Below the pieces are notes generated by a model that was not told where the DNA came from, did no database searches, and was given only the letters and a program-made list of their open reading frames with translations. A stretch of DNA of 64,000 nucleotides, taken from contig JAXLST010000005.1 in NCBI GenBank assembly GCA_046330435.1, positions 124,001-188,000 on the forward strand, given 5' to 3'. The first letter of the stretch is position 1, and each line of letters starts with the position of its first letter. Made by a program: the position numbers and the translations under genes. Shown here in pieces: positions 42,195-50,761 of this stretch. Source of the stretch: Ga0077560 sp046330435 (GTDB lineage Bacteria; Actinomycetota; Thermoleophilia; Miltoncostaeales; Miltoncostaeaceae).

Positions 42195-42752
42195 TCAGGA
42201 CCCCGCGGTGCGCCACACGAGCCGCTGGCCCACGCTCACGGGCCGGCGGCACGCGGCGTAGTAGACGCGGCCCTCCTCGGCCTCGGCGGCGTCCACCACC
42301 CGGACGTCCCGCAGCGTGACGACGCCCCAGGCCACCAGGACGCCGGACACGACGCCCTCGGCCTCGCCGCCGCCGCCCAGGATGCCCACCAGGAACCCCA
42401 TGAGCGCCGCGGCGGCGATGAACACGCACACGCCGAGGATGGCGGCCCAGCGGCGCCAGTCGCGCGGGCTGGCCTCCAGCCGGCGCGGGGAGCCGGTCTC
42501 CCTGACGGCCTCCGGCAGCCGGGCGCTGGGCAGCGCCCCGTTGCGCATCCACGACCGCAGCAGGAAGAAGAACAGGACGGTCGTGGGGACGACGGTGATG
42601 CCGGCGGTGAGCAGCCAGCCGGGCAGGTCGCCCTCCGGGTCTCCGGCCTCCAGGGCCGCCCCGGCGGCGAGCAGCAGCACGCCCACCACGATGAGGGTGC
42701 GGGCCCACAGGCGGGAGAGGCGGGCGTAACCCCACAGGCGCTCGTTGCTCAC
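42195..42752 (-). CDS. Membrane protein of unknown function
   Basis: A 185-residue protein with four hydrophobic segments in two hairpins: about 18-34 with 48-66, then about 102-128 and a further short segment. They are separated by a soluble, basic linker (WMRNGALPSARLPEAV). A C-terminal cytosolic domain of about 40 residues contains VVDAAEAEEGRVYYAACRR. I do not recognise the family. It is convergent with the glycosylphosphotransferase gene and divergent from the MFS gene at 42812. Confidence 0.6.
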   Translation of the reverse strand: MSNERLWGYARLSRLWARTLIVVGVLLLAAGAALEAGDPEGDLPGWLLTAGITVVPTTVLFFFLLRSWMRNGALPSARLPEAVRETGSPRRLEASPRDWRRWAAILGVCVFIAAAALMGFLVGILGGGGEAEGVVSGVLVAWGVVTLRDVRVVDAAEAEEGRVYYAACRRPVSVGQRLVWRTAGS

Positions 42753-42811
42753 GGCCGTCGAGCGTACCTCACACCGGGCGGCGCGGCCGGGCCACGCGTA
42801 GCCTGCGCGGC

Positions 42812-44290
42812 GTGACGGTCGCCACCCCCAGACGCCTGGAGGCGGCGCGCGCCGCCGTCCGCGCCCGGCGCGGCTACCGGTGGATGGCGCTCGGCGTGGT
42901 GGCCGTGGGGATGATGCTCTCGGTCGTCAACGTCAGCATCGTCAACATCGCGTTGCCGTCGATGGCGGCGGACCTGGGCGTGGACGTGGCGTCCATCGGC
43001 TGGGTGGTCACCGGCTTCCTGGTCACCATGGCGACGCTGCTGCCCATCGCCGGTCGCGCGGGCGACCTGTGGGGCCGGCGCCGGGTGTTCGTCGCGGGCG
43101 TGCTGGTGTGCTCGGCCGCATCGGTGGGATGCGCCATGTCGTGGGACGCCCCGTCGCTGATCGCCTTCCGGGTGCTGCAGGGGGTGGGAGCCTGCGCGAT
43201 GGCGCCGACGGCCTTCAGCTACGCCGCGGAGCTGTTCGCGCCCGAGGAGCGCGGCGCCGCCCTGGGGGTGCTGGGCGGCATCATGGGCCTCGCGCCCGTC
43301 CTGTCGCTCAACCTCGCCGGCGTGCTGGTGAGCACCGCCGGCTGGCGCAGCGCGTTCTGGTTCACGCCCGTGCTGGGCGTCGTGGTGCTGGCCGGCGCGG
43401 CGCTGGTGCTGCAGGAGATGCGCGTCTCCGAGCGGCGGGAGCGCTTCGACGTGCCCGGCGCCGTCCTGGCCGCGGTGGGGCTGGTGGGGATACTGCTCGC
43501 GCTGTCGCGCGGCGAGGCCTGGGGGTGGGCGTCGCCCGCCACCGTGGGGTGCGCCGTGCTGGGCGCCGCTGGGGGCGCGGGGTTCATCCTCCGCGAGCGC
43601 CGCACCGCGGACCCCATGATCGACCTCGGGCTGTTCCGCCTCCGGTCGCTGCGCACCGCGAACCTGGCGGCCGGGGCGTCCTCGTCGGCCCTGTTCGGCA
43701 CCCTCATCCTGCTGCCGTTCTTCCTGGTGGCAGTCCGCGGGTTCTCCGCCGTGGAACTGGCCCTCGCCATCACCCCGGTGGCGCTGTCGTTCGTGGTGGT
43801 CTCGCCGCTGGCGGGGCGGGCGATGTCGCACGGCCTGCTGCCGTCGAACGTGCTGGCGTCCGCCGCCCTGCTGCTGGCCGCCGGGGGGACCGTGTTCATG
43901 GCGCTCACCGCCGCGCGGGCGAGCTACTGGTGGATCCTGCCCGGCATGGTCGCCCTGGGCACCGGCCAGGCGGCGGCCACGAGCGCGGTCACCACCACCG
44001 CGATCTCGGAGGTCCCGCGCGAGCGCATCGGCGTGGCGTCGGCCATGCCCAACATCTGCCGCTACACGGGCGCCGGCCTCGGGGTGGCCGCGCTGGGCGC
44101 GGTGCTCCACGCCGCCCTGCCGGCCCGGCTGGAGCGCGTGGCCTCGGCGGTGGACCCGGCCGACCGCGGCCTGGTGGCCGACGGCTTCCGGGCGGCGATG
44201 ATCGTCGCCACGGGCTTCCTGCTGGTGGCCGCCGCCGCGGCGGCCCGCATGCCGCGCCAGGTGAACCGCCGGACCGCGGGCGCCGCATGA
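42812..44290 (+). CDS. DHA2-family MFS drug exporter (EmrB/QacA type)
   Basis: A 492-residue transporter with 14 predicted helices. Motifs include VVNVSIVNIALPSMAADLG in helix 1, WVVTGFLVTMATLLPIAGRAGD in helices 2-3 and RVLQGVGACAMAP in helix 4. This is the proton-coupled multidrug export layout. The substrate is unknown. Its stop overlaps the next MFS gene as ATGA, so two unrelated facilitators are made together. No adjacent TetR or MarR regulator is visible. Confidence 0.88.
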   Translation: MTVATPRRLEAARAAVRARRGYRWMALGVVAVGMMLSVVNVSIVNIALPSMAADLGVDVASIGWVVTGFLVTMATLLPIAGRAGDLWGRRRVFVAGVLVCSAASVGCAMSWDAPSLIAFRVLQGVGACAMAPTAFSYAAELFAPEERGAALGVLGGIMGLAPVLSLNLAGVLVSTAGWRSAFWFTPVLGVVVLAGAALVLQEMRVSERRERFDVPGAVLAAVGLVGILLALSRGEAWGWASPATVGCAVLGAAGGAGFILRERRTADPMIDLGLFRLRSLRTANLAAGASSSALFGTLILLPFFLVAVRGFSAVELALAITPVALSFVVVSPLAGRAMSHGLLPSNVLASAALLLAAGGTVFMALTAARASYWWILPGMVALGTGQAAATSAVTTTAISEVPRERIGVASAMPNICRYTGAGLGVAALGAVLHAALPARLERVASAVDPADRGLVADGFRAAMIVATGFLLVAAAAAARMPRQVNRRTAGAA

Positions 44291-45513
44291 CCCGGGGCTC
44301 CTGGACCGCGACCATCGCCCTGCTCATCTTCACGATGGGCACCAGCATCGTCACGCCGCTGCTCCCGCTCTACCAGCGGGAGTTCCACATGACCGACGTG
44401 CAGGTGACGCTGCTGTTCTCGACCTACAGCGCGACCGTCGCCGGGTCCATGCTGCTGCTGGGCAACGTGAGCGACCGGCATGGCCGCAAGGCCGTGATGA
44501 TCCCGGCGATGATCTCCATCAGCCTGGCCTCGCTGGTGCTGGGCTTCGCGGACTCCGTGCCCCTGCTCTACCTGGGCCGGCTGCTGCAGGGCCTGGCGAT
44601 CGGCGGGTTCCTGGGCGTCGGATCGGCGCTCATCGTCGACCACGCCCACATGCACCGGCGGGCGTGGGCGGCGATGGTCGCGGGCCTGGCGTTCCGGCTG
44701 GGCTTCGGCCTGGGCCCCGGCCTGGCGGGGGTCGTGGCCGAGCACAGCGACGAGCCGATCCACCGCCCGTTCCAGGGCCACCTGCTGCTCATGGTGATCG
44801 CGTTCGCGGCGATCCTCGCCACCCCGGAGACCATCTCCCGCATCCCGCGGGCCGCCCGCGCCGCCGCCCCGCGGGCCCGCCGCATCCAGGTGGGCGTGCC
44901 GGCGGGGCAGTTCCGGGCGTTCGCCCTGTTCCTCGCCCCCGCGGCCTTCCTGCTGGGGTTCCTCGACGCCACGCTGCTGTCGGTGGTGCCGCTGTACATG
45001 GTGCGGGAGCTGGGGGTCACGAACCTGGCGATCGTCGGCCTGGTGGGCTTCCTGGTGCTGGGCAGCAGCGGGTTCACGCCCCTGCTGGCGCGCAACGTCC
45101 CGCCGCGTACCGCCGTGCTGGTGGGGACCTCCGCTGGGGCGCTGGCGTCGCTGCTGGTGGTGGCGGCATCCGGGCTGCACGCGGCCTGGGCGGTGGTGGT
45201 GGCCGCCGGGGCGATCGGCCTGCTCAACGGGCTCACCCTCCAGGGCGGCACCACGATCTGCGGCATCTCGGTGCCCATCGCCGAGCGGGGCAAGCTCATG
45301 TCCGCCCTGTACATGTGCGCCTACTCGGGCACGGTCCCCACCATCGGGCTGGGCTACCTGTCGGATGCGATCGGCATCACGCGCGCCCTGGGGGTGTTCA
45401 CCGGCGCCGCCGTCCTGATCGCCCTGTTCGTGCGGTTCGTGGGCGGCCGGGCCTTCCGGGAGGTCATCCCGTACACCGAGCCCCCCGCCGCGCCGCCGGC
45501 CTCGCCCGCCTAG
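44287..45513 (+). CDS. MFS transporter
   Basis: A 408-residue facilitator with 12 predicted helices. The motif NVSDRHGRKAVMIPAM is motif A after helix 2, and GRLLQGLAIGGFLGVGSALIVD follows in helix 4. It differs from the 14-helix DHA2 protein just upstream, so the pair is not a tandem duplication. The start ATG overlaps the preceding stop. The C-terminal tail (about 20 residues) is Pro/Ala-rich. Export of a small molecule is likely; substrate unknown. Confidence 0.86.
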   Translation: MTRGSWTATIALLIFTMGTSIVTPLLPLYQREFHMTDVQVTLLFSTYSATVAGSMLLLGNVSDRHGRKAVMIPAMISISLASLVLGFADSVPLLYLGRLLQGLAIGGFLGVGSALIVDHAHMHRRAWAAMVAGLAFRLGFGLGPGLAGVVAEHSDEPIHRPFQGHLLLMVIAFAAILATPETISRIPRAARAAAPRARRIQVGVPAGQFRAFALFLAPAAFLLGFLDATLLSVVPLYMVRELGVTNLAIVGLVGFLVLGSSGFTPLLARNVPPRTAVLVGTSAGALASLLVVAASGLHAAWAVVVAAGAIGLLNGLTLQGGTTICGISVPIAERGKLMSALYMCAYSGTVPTIGLGYLSDAIGITRALGVFTGAAVLIALFVRFVGGRAFREVIPYTEPPAAPPASPA

Positions 45514-45554
45514 CGGCCAGGCGCCGGCCCTCCGCGCGCCGCTAACCTCCGGGC

Positions 45555-46568
45555 ATGGATCGCGATCGCGTCGGCGCGCTGCTCGCCGAATGGGGTGAGC
45601 CCGCATACCGGCTCACGCAGGGCGTGCAGGCCCAGGCCGCCGGTGCGGACACCTGGGACCAGGTCAGCACGATCGGCAAGGCGCTGCGCGCCCGCCTGTC
45701 GGAACACGAGCCGCTGTGGACGCTGCGGCCCGTGGAGCGGCTGGTCTCCCGCGACGGCACCGTGAAGTGGCGGCTGGAGCTCGCCGACGGGCGCGAGATC
45801 GAGATGGTCCTCATCGCCCACGCCAAGGGCCGGCGCACGCTCTGCGTGTCGAGCCAGGTGGGCTGCGCCCTGGGATGCCGCTTCTGCGCCACCGGGACGA
45901 TGGGCTTCGGCCGCGACCTCACCACCTGGGAGATCGTGGACCAGGCGCTGCTCGCCCGCCGCGAGGCGGAGGCCGACGGCGCCCGCCTGTCGAACGTCGT
46001 GTTCATGGGGATGGGCGAGCCCATGCAGAACCTCGACGCGGTGCTCGCCGCGTGCGAGGAGCTGCACCGGCCCGCGCCGGGCCTGGGCCTGTCGGCCCGC
46101 CAGATCGCCATCTCCACCTCCGGCTGGGTGCCGGGCATCCAGCGGCTGGCGGAGCACCCGCTCCCCATCCGCCTGGCGATCTCCCTGCACGCCGCCGACG
46201 ACGAGACCCGCGGCGCGCTCATGCCGATCAACGCGCGGTACCCCATCGCGAACCTCATGGCCGAGTGCCGTCGCTACTGCAACGCGACCGGCCGGCGGGT
46301 GTTCATCGAGTACCTGCTGCTGGACGGGGTCAACGACGACCCCGCGGACGCCAAGCGCCTGGCGAACCACCTGCGCGACGGGCGGTTCCACGTGAACCTC
46401 ATCGAGTACAACCCCACCGACGGCGGCTACCGCAGCAGCCGGCCCGAACGGCGCGAGAAGTTCCTCATCGCCCTGGAGCGCGCCGGCATCGAGGCGTCGG
46501 TGCGCCGCTCGCGCGGCGCCGACGTGGCGGCGGCGTGCGGCCAGCTCGCCGCACGCGCCTCCGGCTGA
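45555..46568 (+). CDS. rlmN: 23S rRNA A2503/tRNA A37 C2-methyltransferase
   Basis: A 337-residue radical-SAM enzyme that methylates C2 of adenine 2503 in 23S rRNA and A37 of some tRNAs. The cluster motif is CALGCRFCATG. VFMGMGEPMQNLD, STSGWVPGI and ISLHAADDE follow. The C-terminal Cys in AAACGQLA is the methyl-carrying residue that, with the second catalytic Cys, defines RlmN. Length is normal. It ends at TGA 46566-46568, directly against the convergent peroxiredoxin stop, in the palindrome GGCTGATCAGCC. Confidence 0.95.
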   Translation: MDRDRVGALLAEWGEPAYRLTQGVQAQAAGADTWDQVSTIGKALRARLSEHEPLWTLRPVERLVSRDGTVKWRLELADGREIEMVLIAHAKGRRTLCVSSQVGCALGCRFCATGTMGFGRDLTTWEIVDQALLARREAEADGARLSNVVFMGMGEPMQNLDAVLAACEELHRPAPGLGLSARQIAISTSGWVPGIQRLAEHPLPIRLAISLHAADDETRGALMPINARYPIANLMAECRRYCNATGRRVFIEYLLLDGVNDDPADAKRLANHLRDGRFHVNLIEYNPTDGGYRSSRPERREKFLIALERAGIEASVRRSRGADVAAACGQLAARASG

Positions 46569-47036
46569 TCAGCCCAGCGAGCAGGCCTCGACCGCGGCCC
46601 TGACGGCGCCGGCGTCCGGCACCTCCAGCGGCGGCCCGTAGTGGACGTCCCGCACGATGCCGTCGGCGTCCACGACGATCCACGCCCGGCCGGAGTGGCC
46701 GCGCTCCTCCACGAAGATGCCGTAGGCGTTCGACACCAGCCCGCGGGGCAGGAAGTCGCTGAGGAAGGTGACCCCCTCCAGGCCCAGCTGCTCGGCGAAC
46801 GCGCGCTGGGAGTTGCTGTGGTCCAGGCTGATCGCCAGCACCCGGGCGGTGCCACCGCCGTAGGCGTCGCCGGAGCCTCCGAGGCTCTCGAACTGGCGGG
46901 TGCAGACACCGCTGAACGCCAGCGGGAAGAACGCGATGACCACGGGGGTCCCGCGGAGCTCCGACAGGGTGACCGTCTCACCCTCGTGCGACGGGAGCGA
47001 AAAGTCAGGGGCTTCCTGACCGACCTCGAGCGCCAT
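46569..47036 (-). CDS. Peroxiredoxin (AhpE-like)
   Basis: A 155-residue peroxidase. The peroxidatic Cys is Cys45 in AFFPLAFSGVCTRQF; the usual Thr of PxxxTxxC is Ser. This context is that of AhpE/1-Cys-type peroxiredoxins, which reduce peroxides using a low-molecular-weight thiol or a redoxin. A further Cys in VEACSLG at the C-terminus could be resolving. ATG 47036 is preceded by GAGAGGG. A longer frame to 47126 crosses the divergent promoter and is not used. Confidence 0.92.
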   Translation of the reverse strand: MALEVGQEAPDFSLPSHEGETVTLSELRGTPVVIAFFPLAFSGVCTRQFESLGGSGDAYGGGTARVLAISLDHSNSQRAFAEQLGLEGVTFLSDFLPRGLVSNAYGIFVEERGHSGRAWIVVDADGIVRDVHYGPPLEVPDAGAVRAAVEACSLG

Positions 47037-47124
47037 CTCAACCCTCTCGTCCGATGTGGCCGGTCGAGGGTACCAGCGGGCCCCGGCGGCACTCCGGGCG
47101 TGCGGTCGCGATAGGTTTCGGCGC

Positions 47125-47322
47125 ATGAGCGACGATCACGGCGCACGCCGCCAGCCCGGCGCGGGGTGGACCCTCGGCGCGGGCGGCCTCCCCCGGTCGG
47201 TGTGGGCCGGCATGGCGTTCATCTTCGCGGTGCTCGGGGTGGTGCTGCTGGTGTCCGGCTACATCGGGTACGGCGCCCTGATGCTGGTGGTCGCGGCGGC
47301 CGCCGGCGTCAACGTCCCGTGA
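47125..47322 (+). CDS. Small membrane protein of unknown function
   Basis: A 65-residue protein. About 25 soluble polar residues at the N-terminus are followed by two hydrophobic segments (WAGMAFIFAVLGVVLLVSG and GALMLVVAAAAGV). It ends with VNVP. I do not recognise it. It diverges from the peroxiredoxin gene and overlaps the next small gene by GTGA. Confidence 0.55.
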   Translation: MSDDHGARRQPGAGWTLGAGGLPRSVWAGMAFIFAVLGVVLLVSGYIGYGALMLVVAAAAGVNVP

Positions 47323-47504
47323 GCCCGTTCGCGCCGGACCCGGAGCTGGTCGCCGACGCACTGCTGGAGGCCCACCCGGACGCCGAGCCGTTCGAGGTGG
47401 AGGGGCCGGTGCTGGAGGACTGGTTCCGCGGCGTCGGCGCCGACCCGGAGGACGTCGCCCTGGTGTCCGCGGCGCTGCGCGCCTGGGAGGCCCGCAGGTC
47501 CTGA
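47319..47504 (+). CDS. Small soluble protein of unknown function
   Basis: A 61-residue acidic protein (VSPFAPDPELVADALLEAHP onward) predicted to be two or three helices with a VLEDWFRGVG turn. It is coupled by GTGA to the small membrane protein upstream and may be its partner. No family is recognised; the coding call rests on the overlap and the clean reading frame. Confidence 0.5.
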   Translation: MSPFAPDPELVADALLEAHPDAEPFEVEGPVLEDWFRGVGADPEDVALVSAALRAWEARRS

Positions 47505-47507
47505 GCG

Positions 47508-48101
47508 TCAGGGCCCGGCCGGGACGGCCCTGCGCCGCCACCACCAGGCCAGCACGAACGGCACCGCCGCCGTCACGGCGACGACCATGACGGTGGTGAC
47601 CCCACCCACCGTCCCGGAGACGCGCTCCCACTCGCGTCCGAGCGCCCAGCCGGCGCCGATGAGCGCCGTGTTCCACACCGCCGAGCCCGCGGCGGTGAGC
47701 AGGGTGAACGGGACGACGCCCATCCGCAGCGCCCCCGCCGGGAACGAGACGATGCTGCGGCCCACCGGCAGCACCCGCGCGACCAGCACCACGGCCGGCC
47801 CCCGGCGCGCGAACCACGCCTCGGCCCGGTCGAGGTCCTCGGGGCGGATCCGCGCGAGCCGCCCGTAGCGCAGGATCGCCGGGCGGCCGCCGTACCGGGC
47901 GATGGCGTACAGCACGAGGGCCCCGCACACCGAGCCGGCGGTGGCGGCGCCCACCGCGGCCGCGAACATCAGCTCGCCGTCCCGCACCAGGAAGCCGCTG
48001 AGCGGCAGGACGACCTCGGACGGGATGGGCGGGAACAGGTTCTCGCCCACCATCAGCAGGAACAGCCCCGGGTAGCCGAGGGTCTCCACGATGCCGGTCA
48101 C
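47508..48101 (-). CDS. DedA-family membrane protein
   Basis: A 197-residue DedA/SNARE-associated protein. ENLFPPIPSEVVLPLSGFLV near the N-terminus and RVLPVGRSIVSFPAGALRMG in the second half are the two re-entrant-loop signatures, including the conserved E, R and P-G-A residues. Recent work links DedA members to undecaprenyl-phosphate or phospholipid flipping. In this organism that could support glycan assembly, but its genomic place beside lipB gives no specific link. GTG 48101 starts at the first helix. Confidence 0.88.
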   Translation of the reverse strand: MTGIVETLGYPGLFLLMVGENLFPPIPSEVVLPLSGFLVRDGELMFAAAVGAATAGSVCGALVLYAIARYGGRPAILRYGRLARIRPEDLDRAEAWFARRGPAVVLVARVLPVGRSIVSFPAGALRMGVVPFTLLTAAGSAVWNTALIGAGWALGREWERVSGTVGGVTTVMVVAVTAAVPFVLAWWWRRRAVPAGP

Positions 48102-48133
48102 GCCCCGAGGGTAGGGCGCGCCGGCCCCGGGGG

Positions 48134-48835
48134 TCAGGGGGGTCCGTCCCCCGGGATCCCGAGGTCCCGGCCCGGCACCTCGCGCAACCGCAGCCCCAGT
48201 CGCTCCGCCAGTGCGTCCGCGAGCGCGCCCTCGACGGCCGTCCGGTCCGGCCGGCCCCCCTCGGCGGCGAGGGACGTGCCGGGCACGCCGGGCGCTCCGC
48301 AGGCGGTCATGAGCGCGAACCACTCCAGATCGGGGTCCCGGTTCAGGGCGAGGCCGTGCGTGGTGACCCCGCCGCTCACCCGGATGCCGACGCTCCCGAG
48401 CTTGCGCCCCTGGCGGTACAGGCCCATCGCGTCAGCCCCGGGCTCGGCGTCCGGCACGCCGGCCGCCGCCGCGGCCTCGGCCATGGCGCCCACCAGCGCC
48501 TCCACGAACGCGCGCACCCGCCCGCCGGGGCGCAGGTCGGCGATCACGTACCCCGTGGTCTGGCCGGGGCCGTGCCAGGTCATCTGCCCGCCCCGGTCGA
48601 TCGCGTGGAACTCCGCGCCCATCGCGGCGAGCTGCTCGTCGGAGAGGAACAGGTCGGCGCGCGTGCCGTGACGGCCCGACGTGTACACCGGCGGGTGCTC
48701 CAGCAGCCACACGACGTCCGGGACCTCCCCGGCCGCCCGCGCGGCGGCGAGGCGGCGCTGGTGTTCCCACGCGTCCGCGAAGCCGATGCGCGCGGTGCGC
48801 ACCAGCAGCGCCTCCCGCGATCCCAGGACGGTCAC
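48134..48835 (-). CDS. lipB: Lipoyl(octanoyl) transferase
   Basis: A 233-residue LipB, which moves octanoyl from acyl carrier protein to lipoyl domains of E2 and GcvH proteins. DRGGQMTWHGPGQ and ADLRPGGR form the acyl pocket, GRKLGSVGIRVSGGVTTHG carries the active-site Lys, and FALMTACGAPG carries the nucleophilic Cys. All catalytic parts are present. GTG 48835 overlaps the upstream stop as GTGA. The partner gene upstream is an E2-like protein that lacks the lysine LipB would modify. Confidence 0.94.
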   Translation of the reverse strand: MTVLGSREALLVRTARIGFADAWEHQRRLAAARAAGEVPDVVWLLEHPPVYTSGRHGTRADLFLSDEQLAAMGAEFHAIDRGGQMTWHGPGQTTGYVIADLRPGGRVRAFVEALVGAMAEAAAAAGVPDAEPGADAMGLYRQGRKLGSVGIRVSGGVTTHGLALNRDPDLEWFALMTACGAPGVPGTSLAAEGGRPDRTAVEGALADALAERLGLRLREVPGRDLGIPGDGPP

Positions 48836-50154
48836 AGCACGAGGGCGTGCGGGCGCTCCAGCAGCGCCGCGACGCGGTCGAGCAGGCCGGCGGCGCCGTC
48901 CAGGGCGGCGCCCGCGGCCGGGGTGAGGGTGAGGGTGACCACCCGGCCGGCCACCACCGAGTGCTCGCGCACGACGGGCCGGCGCTGCACGCGGCCCATC
49001 GCCACGACCAGCCCGGACCCCGGAGGCGGCGCGACCCGGTCGGCGCCGCCGGCGCTGAGGTCGAGCAGGGTGACCGGGGCGGTGCCCTCCTCGCCGTCGA
49101 GGATCGCCGCGGCGATCGCGCCCACCGACAGCTCGTCGGCACCGGGCACGATCACGGTGGTGCCGTCGCCGGTCCCCACCGCGACGTCCGCCGCGTCGCC
49201 GGCGAGCGCGAGCGCGCGGACGACCAGGGCGTCCAGGCCCGGCCCGCCGCCCTCGGCCGCCGCCGCCAGGGCGTCGCGCAGCCGCAGGAGCTCGGTGACG
49301 TCGACGTCCCGGTCGAGCACGGGCACCGCCGGCGCCTCGGCGGGGGTCGCCGCGGGGGCGGGATCCGGCCCGGGAAGCGGCAGCTCCAGGCGGGGGGACT
49401 CCCGCGGGGGGTCCTGCGGGGGCGGGACGATCGTGAGCACCCGCACCGGTGGCGCGTGGTCGCCGGGCGCGTCCGGGACCCCGGGATCCTCCTCCGCCAC
49501 GGCCTCGGCGACGCCGGTCTCCGGCTCGGGCTCCGGCTGAGTGGGCGCCTCCGCTTCGGGGGGCTCGGAGACGACCGCCGCGTCGAGCTCCGGGAGCATC
49601 TCCGGTTCGGGTTCGGGTTCGGGTTCTGGTTCTGGTTCTGGTTGGGGTGCGGGTTCGGGCTCCTCGGGCTCCTCGTCCTGCGGCTCCGGCATGGGGGCGG
49701 GGGCACCCAGCCGTGCGGCGGCGGCCTCCACGTCGGCCCGGGAGATGCGGCCCCCGGGGCCCGTCCCCACCACCGTCGCCAGGTCGACGCCCAGCTCCTC
49801 CGCCGCCCGACGCGCGGGCGTCGACACCGTGGGGCCGTCCTGCGCGGCGGCCTCCTCGGCGCCGAACATGCCCATCTGCACCGGCCCCGCGGGCCGTCCC
49901 ACCATCCCGATCGGTTCGCCCACCCCCACCTCCGTCCCCTCCGCCACGCCGTGCAGCAGCTCCCCCGTGGCCGGGGACTCCAGTGCCTCCACGCGGTCCT
50001 CCACGGCGACCTCCGCGATGAGCTCGCCCTCCGCGACGGACGCGCCGTCCGGCGCGAGCCACCGCAGCAGGACGCCGTCCCGCATGGTCTCGGTGATCCG
50101 CGGCATCAGGATGTCGTCCACCCGGACGATTCTGACACCGCCGCCCGGCGGCAC
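48832..50154 (-). CDS. Degenerate E2-like protein: lipoyl Lys and catalytic His missing
   Basis: A 440-residue protein with E2 architecture. A lipoyl-like domain (about 13-88) comes first. A peripheral-subunit-binding domain follows (about 108-150, STPARRAAEELGVDLATVVG). Next is a long Glu/Pro linker and a shortened acyltransferase-like C-terminus. The lipoyl turn normally reads DKA; here it is EDRVE, with Arg54 (codon CGC at 49993-49995) in place of Lys. The C-terminal DHRVVDG motif is replaced by PAAGAALDG, so the catalytic His is gone. It overlaps lipB. The frame is open, so it is probably not simple decay. GTG 50154 is used; GTG 50121 or ATG 50106 are alternatives. Confidence 0.75.
   Translation of the reverse strand: MPPGGGVRIVRVDDILMPRITETMRDGVLLRWLAPDGASVAEGELIAEVAVEDRVEALESPATGELLHGVAEGTEVGVGEPIGMVGRPAGPVQMGMFGAEEAAAQDGPTVSTPARRAAEELGVDLATVVGTGPGGRISRADVEAAAARLGAPAPMPEPQDEEPEEPEPAPQPEPEPEPEPEPEPEMLPELDAAVVSEPPEAEAPTQPEPEPETGVAEAVAEEDPGVPDAPGDHAPPVRVLTIVPPPQDPPRESPRLELPLPGPDPAPAATPAEAPAVPVLDRDVDVTELLRLRDALAAAAEGGGPGLDALVVRALALAGDAADVAVGTGDGTTVIVPGADELSVGAIAAAILDGEEGTAPVTLLDLSAGGADRVAPPPGSGLVVAMGRVQRRPVVREHSVVAGRVVTLTLTPAAGAALDGAAGLLDRVAALLERPHALVL
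49604..49645 (+). repeat. Six-base tandem repeat encoding the E-P linker
   Basis: Seven tandem units: three GGTTCG, three GGTTCT and one GGTTGG. They encode alternating Pro/Glu in the E2-like linker on the minus strand. Slippage would lengthen or shorten the linker by two residues without changing the frame. Confidence 0.9.
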
Positions 50155-50155
50155 G

Positions 50156-50668
50156 TCAGCCGGTGAGGTGCAGGTGCCGCTCCACGAGGGTCACGTCGCG
50201 CCATTCCCCGGCGATCCGCCCGTGCCCGCGGTGGGTGCCCACCACCGAGAACCCGTGCCGCCGCGCCAGCGCCAGGCCCGCGGCGTTCTGCGGCAGGATC
50301 ATCCCCACCAGCTTCCAGTACCCGTGGTCCGGGGCGGTTTCGATGAGGTGCTCCAGCAGCCCCGCGCCCACGCCCGCCCCCCGCGCGTGGCGGGCCACAT
50401 AGACCGTGTACTCGCCCACGCCGGCGTACCAGGGGCGGTGGGAGAACGGCGCCAGCGCCGACCACCCGGCGACCCGGCCGCCCAGCTCGGCGCAGTACAC
50501 GGGGGCGTTCGCCGGCCGCGCCGCCAGCCAGTCCCGGCGCTCGCCCTCGGGGTGCGGCCCGGTGGCGAACGTGGCGATCCCGTCCGCGATGCCCTCGTCG
50601 TAGATGGCCCCGATGGCGCCGGCGTCGGCGGGATGGGCGGGACGGATGCGGAGTTCGGGCGTGCTCAC
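50156..50668 (-). CDS. GNAT N-acetyltransferase (phosphinothricin acetyltransferase-like)
   Basis: A 170-residue GNAT enzyme. IYDEGIADGIATFATGP near the start is typical of the Bar/PAT group. EYTVYVARHARGAGVGAGLLEHLI has the acetyl-CoA pyrophosphate-binding R-x-x-G-x-G/A loop, and NAAGLALARRHGF follows. It would acetylate a small amine with acetyl-CoA; the true substrate is unknown. GTG 50668 begins the GNAT fold. It diverges from znuA and precedes the E2-like gene by two bases. Confidence 0.88.
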   Translation of the reverse strand: MSTPELRIRPAHPADAGAIGAIYDEGIADGIATFATGPHPEGERRDWLAARPANAPVYCAELGGRVAGWSALAPFSHRPWYAGVGEYTVYVARHARGAGVGAGLLEHLIETAPDHGYWKLVGMILPQNAAGLALARRHGFSVVGTHRGHGRIAGEWRDVTLVERHLHLTG

Positions 50669-50707
50669 GGCTCGGCCGCAGTGTGCCACAGCCGCCGCCG
50701 CGCGCTT

Positions 50708-50729
50708 GGCAATTATGGTAGTCATTCCC
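50708..50729. promoter_or_regulatory. Candidate Zur operator upstream of znuA
   Basis: An imperfect dyad (GGCAATTA paired with TCATTCCC read in reverse; six of eight positions match) lies in an AT-rich patch 33 bases before znuA. A Fur-family regulator gene ends the same operon, so zinc-dependent autoregulation is plausible. The match to a specific actinobacterial Zur box is only approximate. Confidence 0.5.
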
Positions 50730-50761
50730 AACAAGCAGATGACCCACCGCCGAGGCACCCC

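Noticed and set aside
46569..47126. Longer peroxiredoxin starting at 47126
   Set aside because: The extra N-terminus is Arg-rich, crosses the divergent promoter, and ATG 47036 has a ribosome-binding site.
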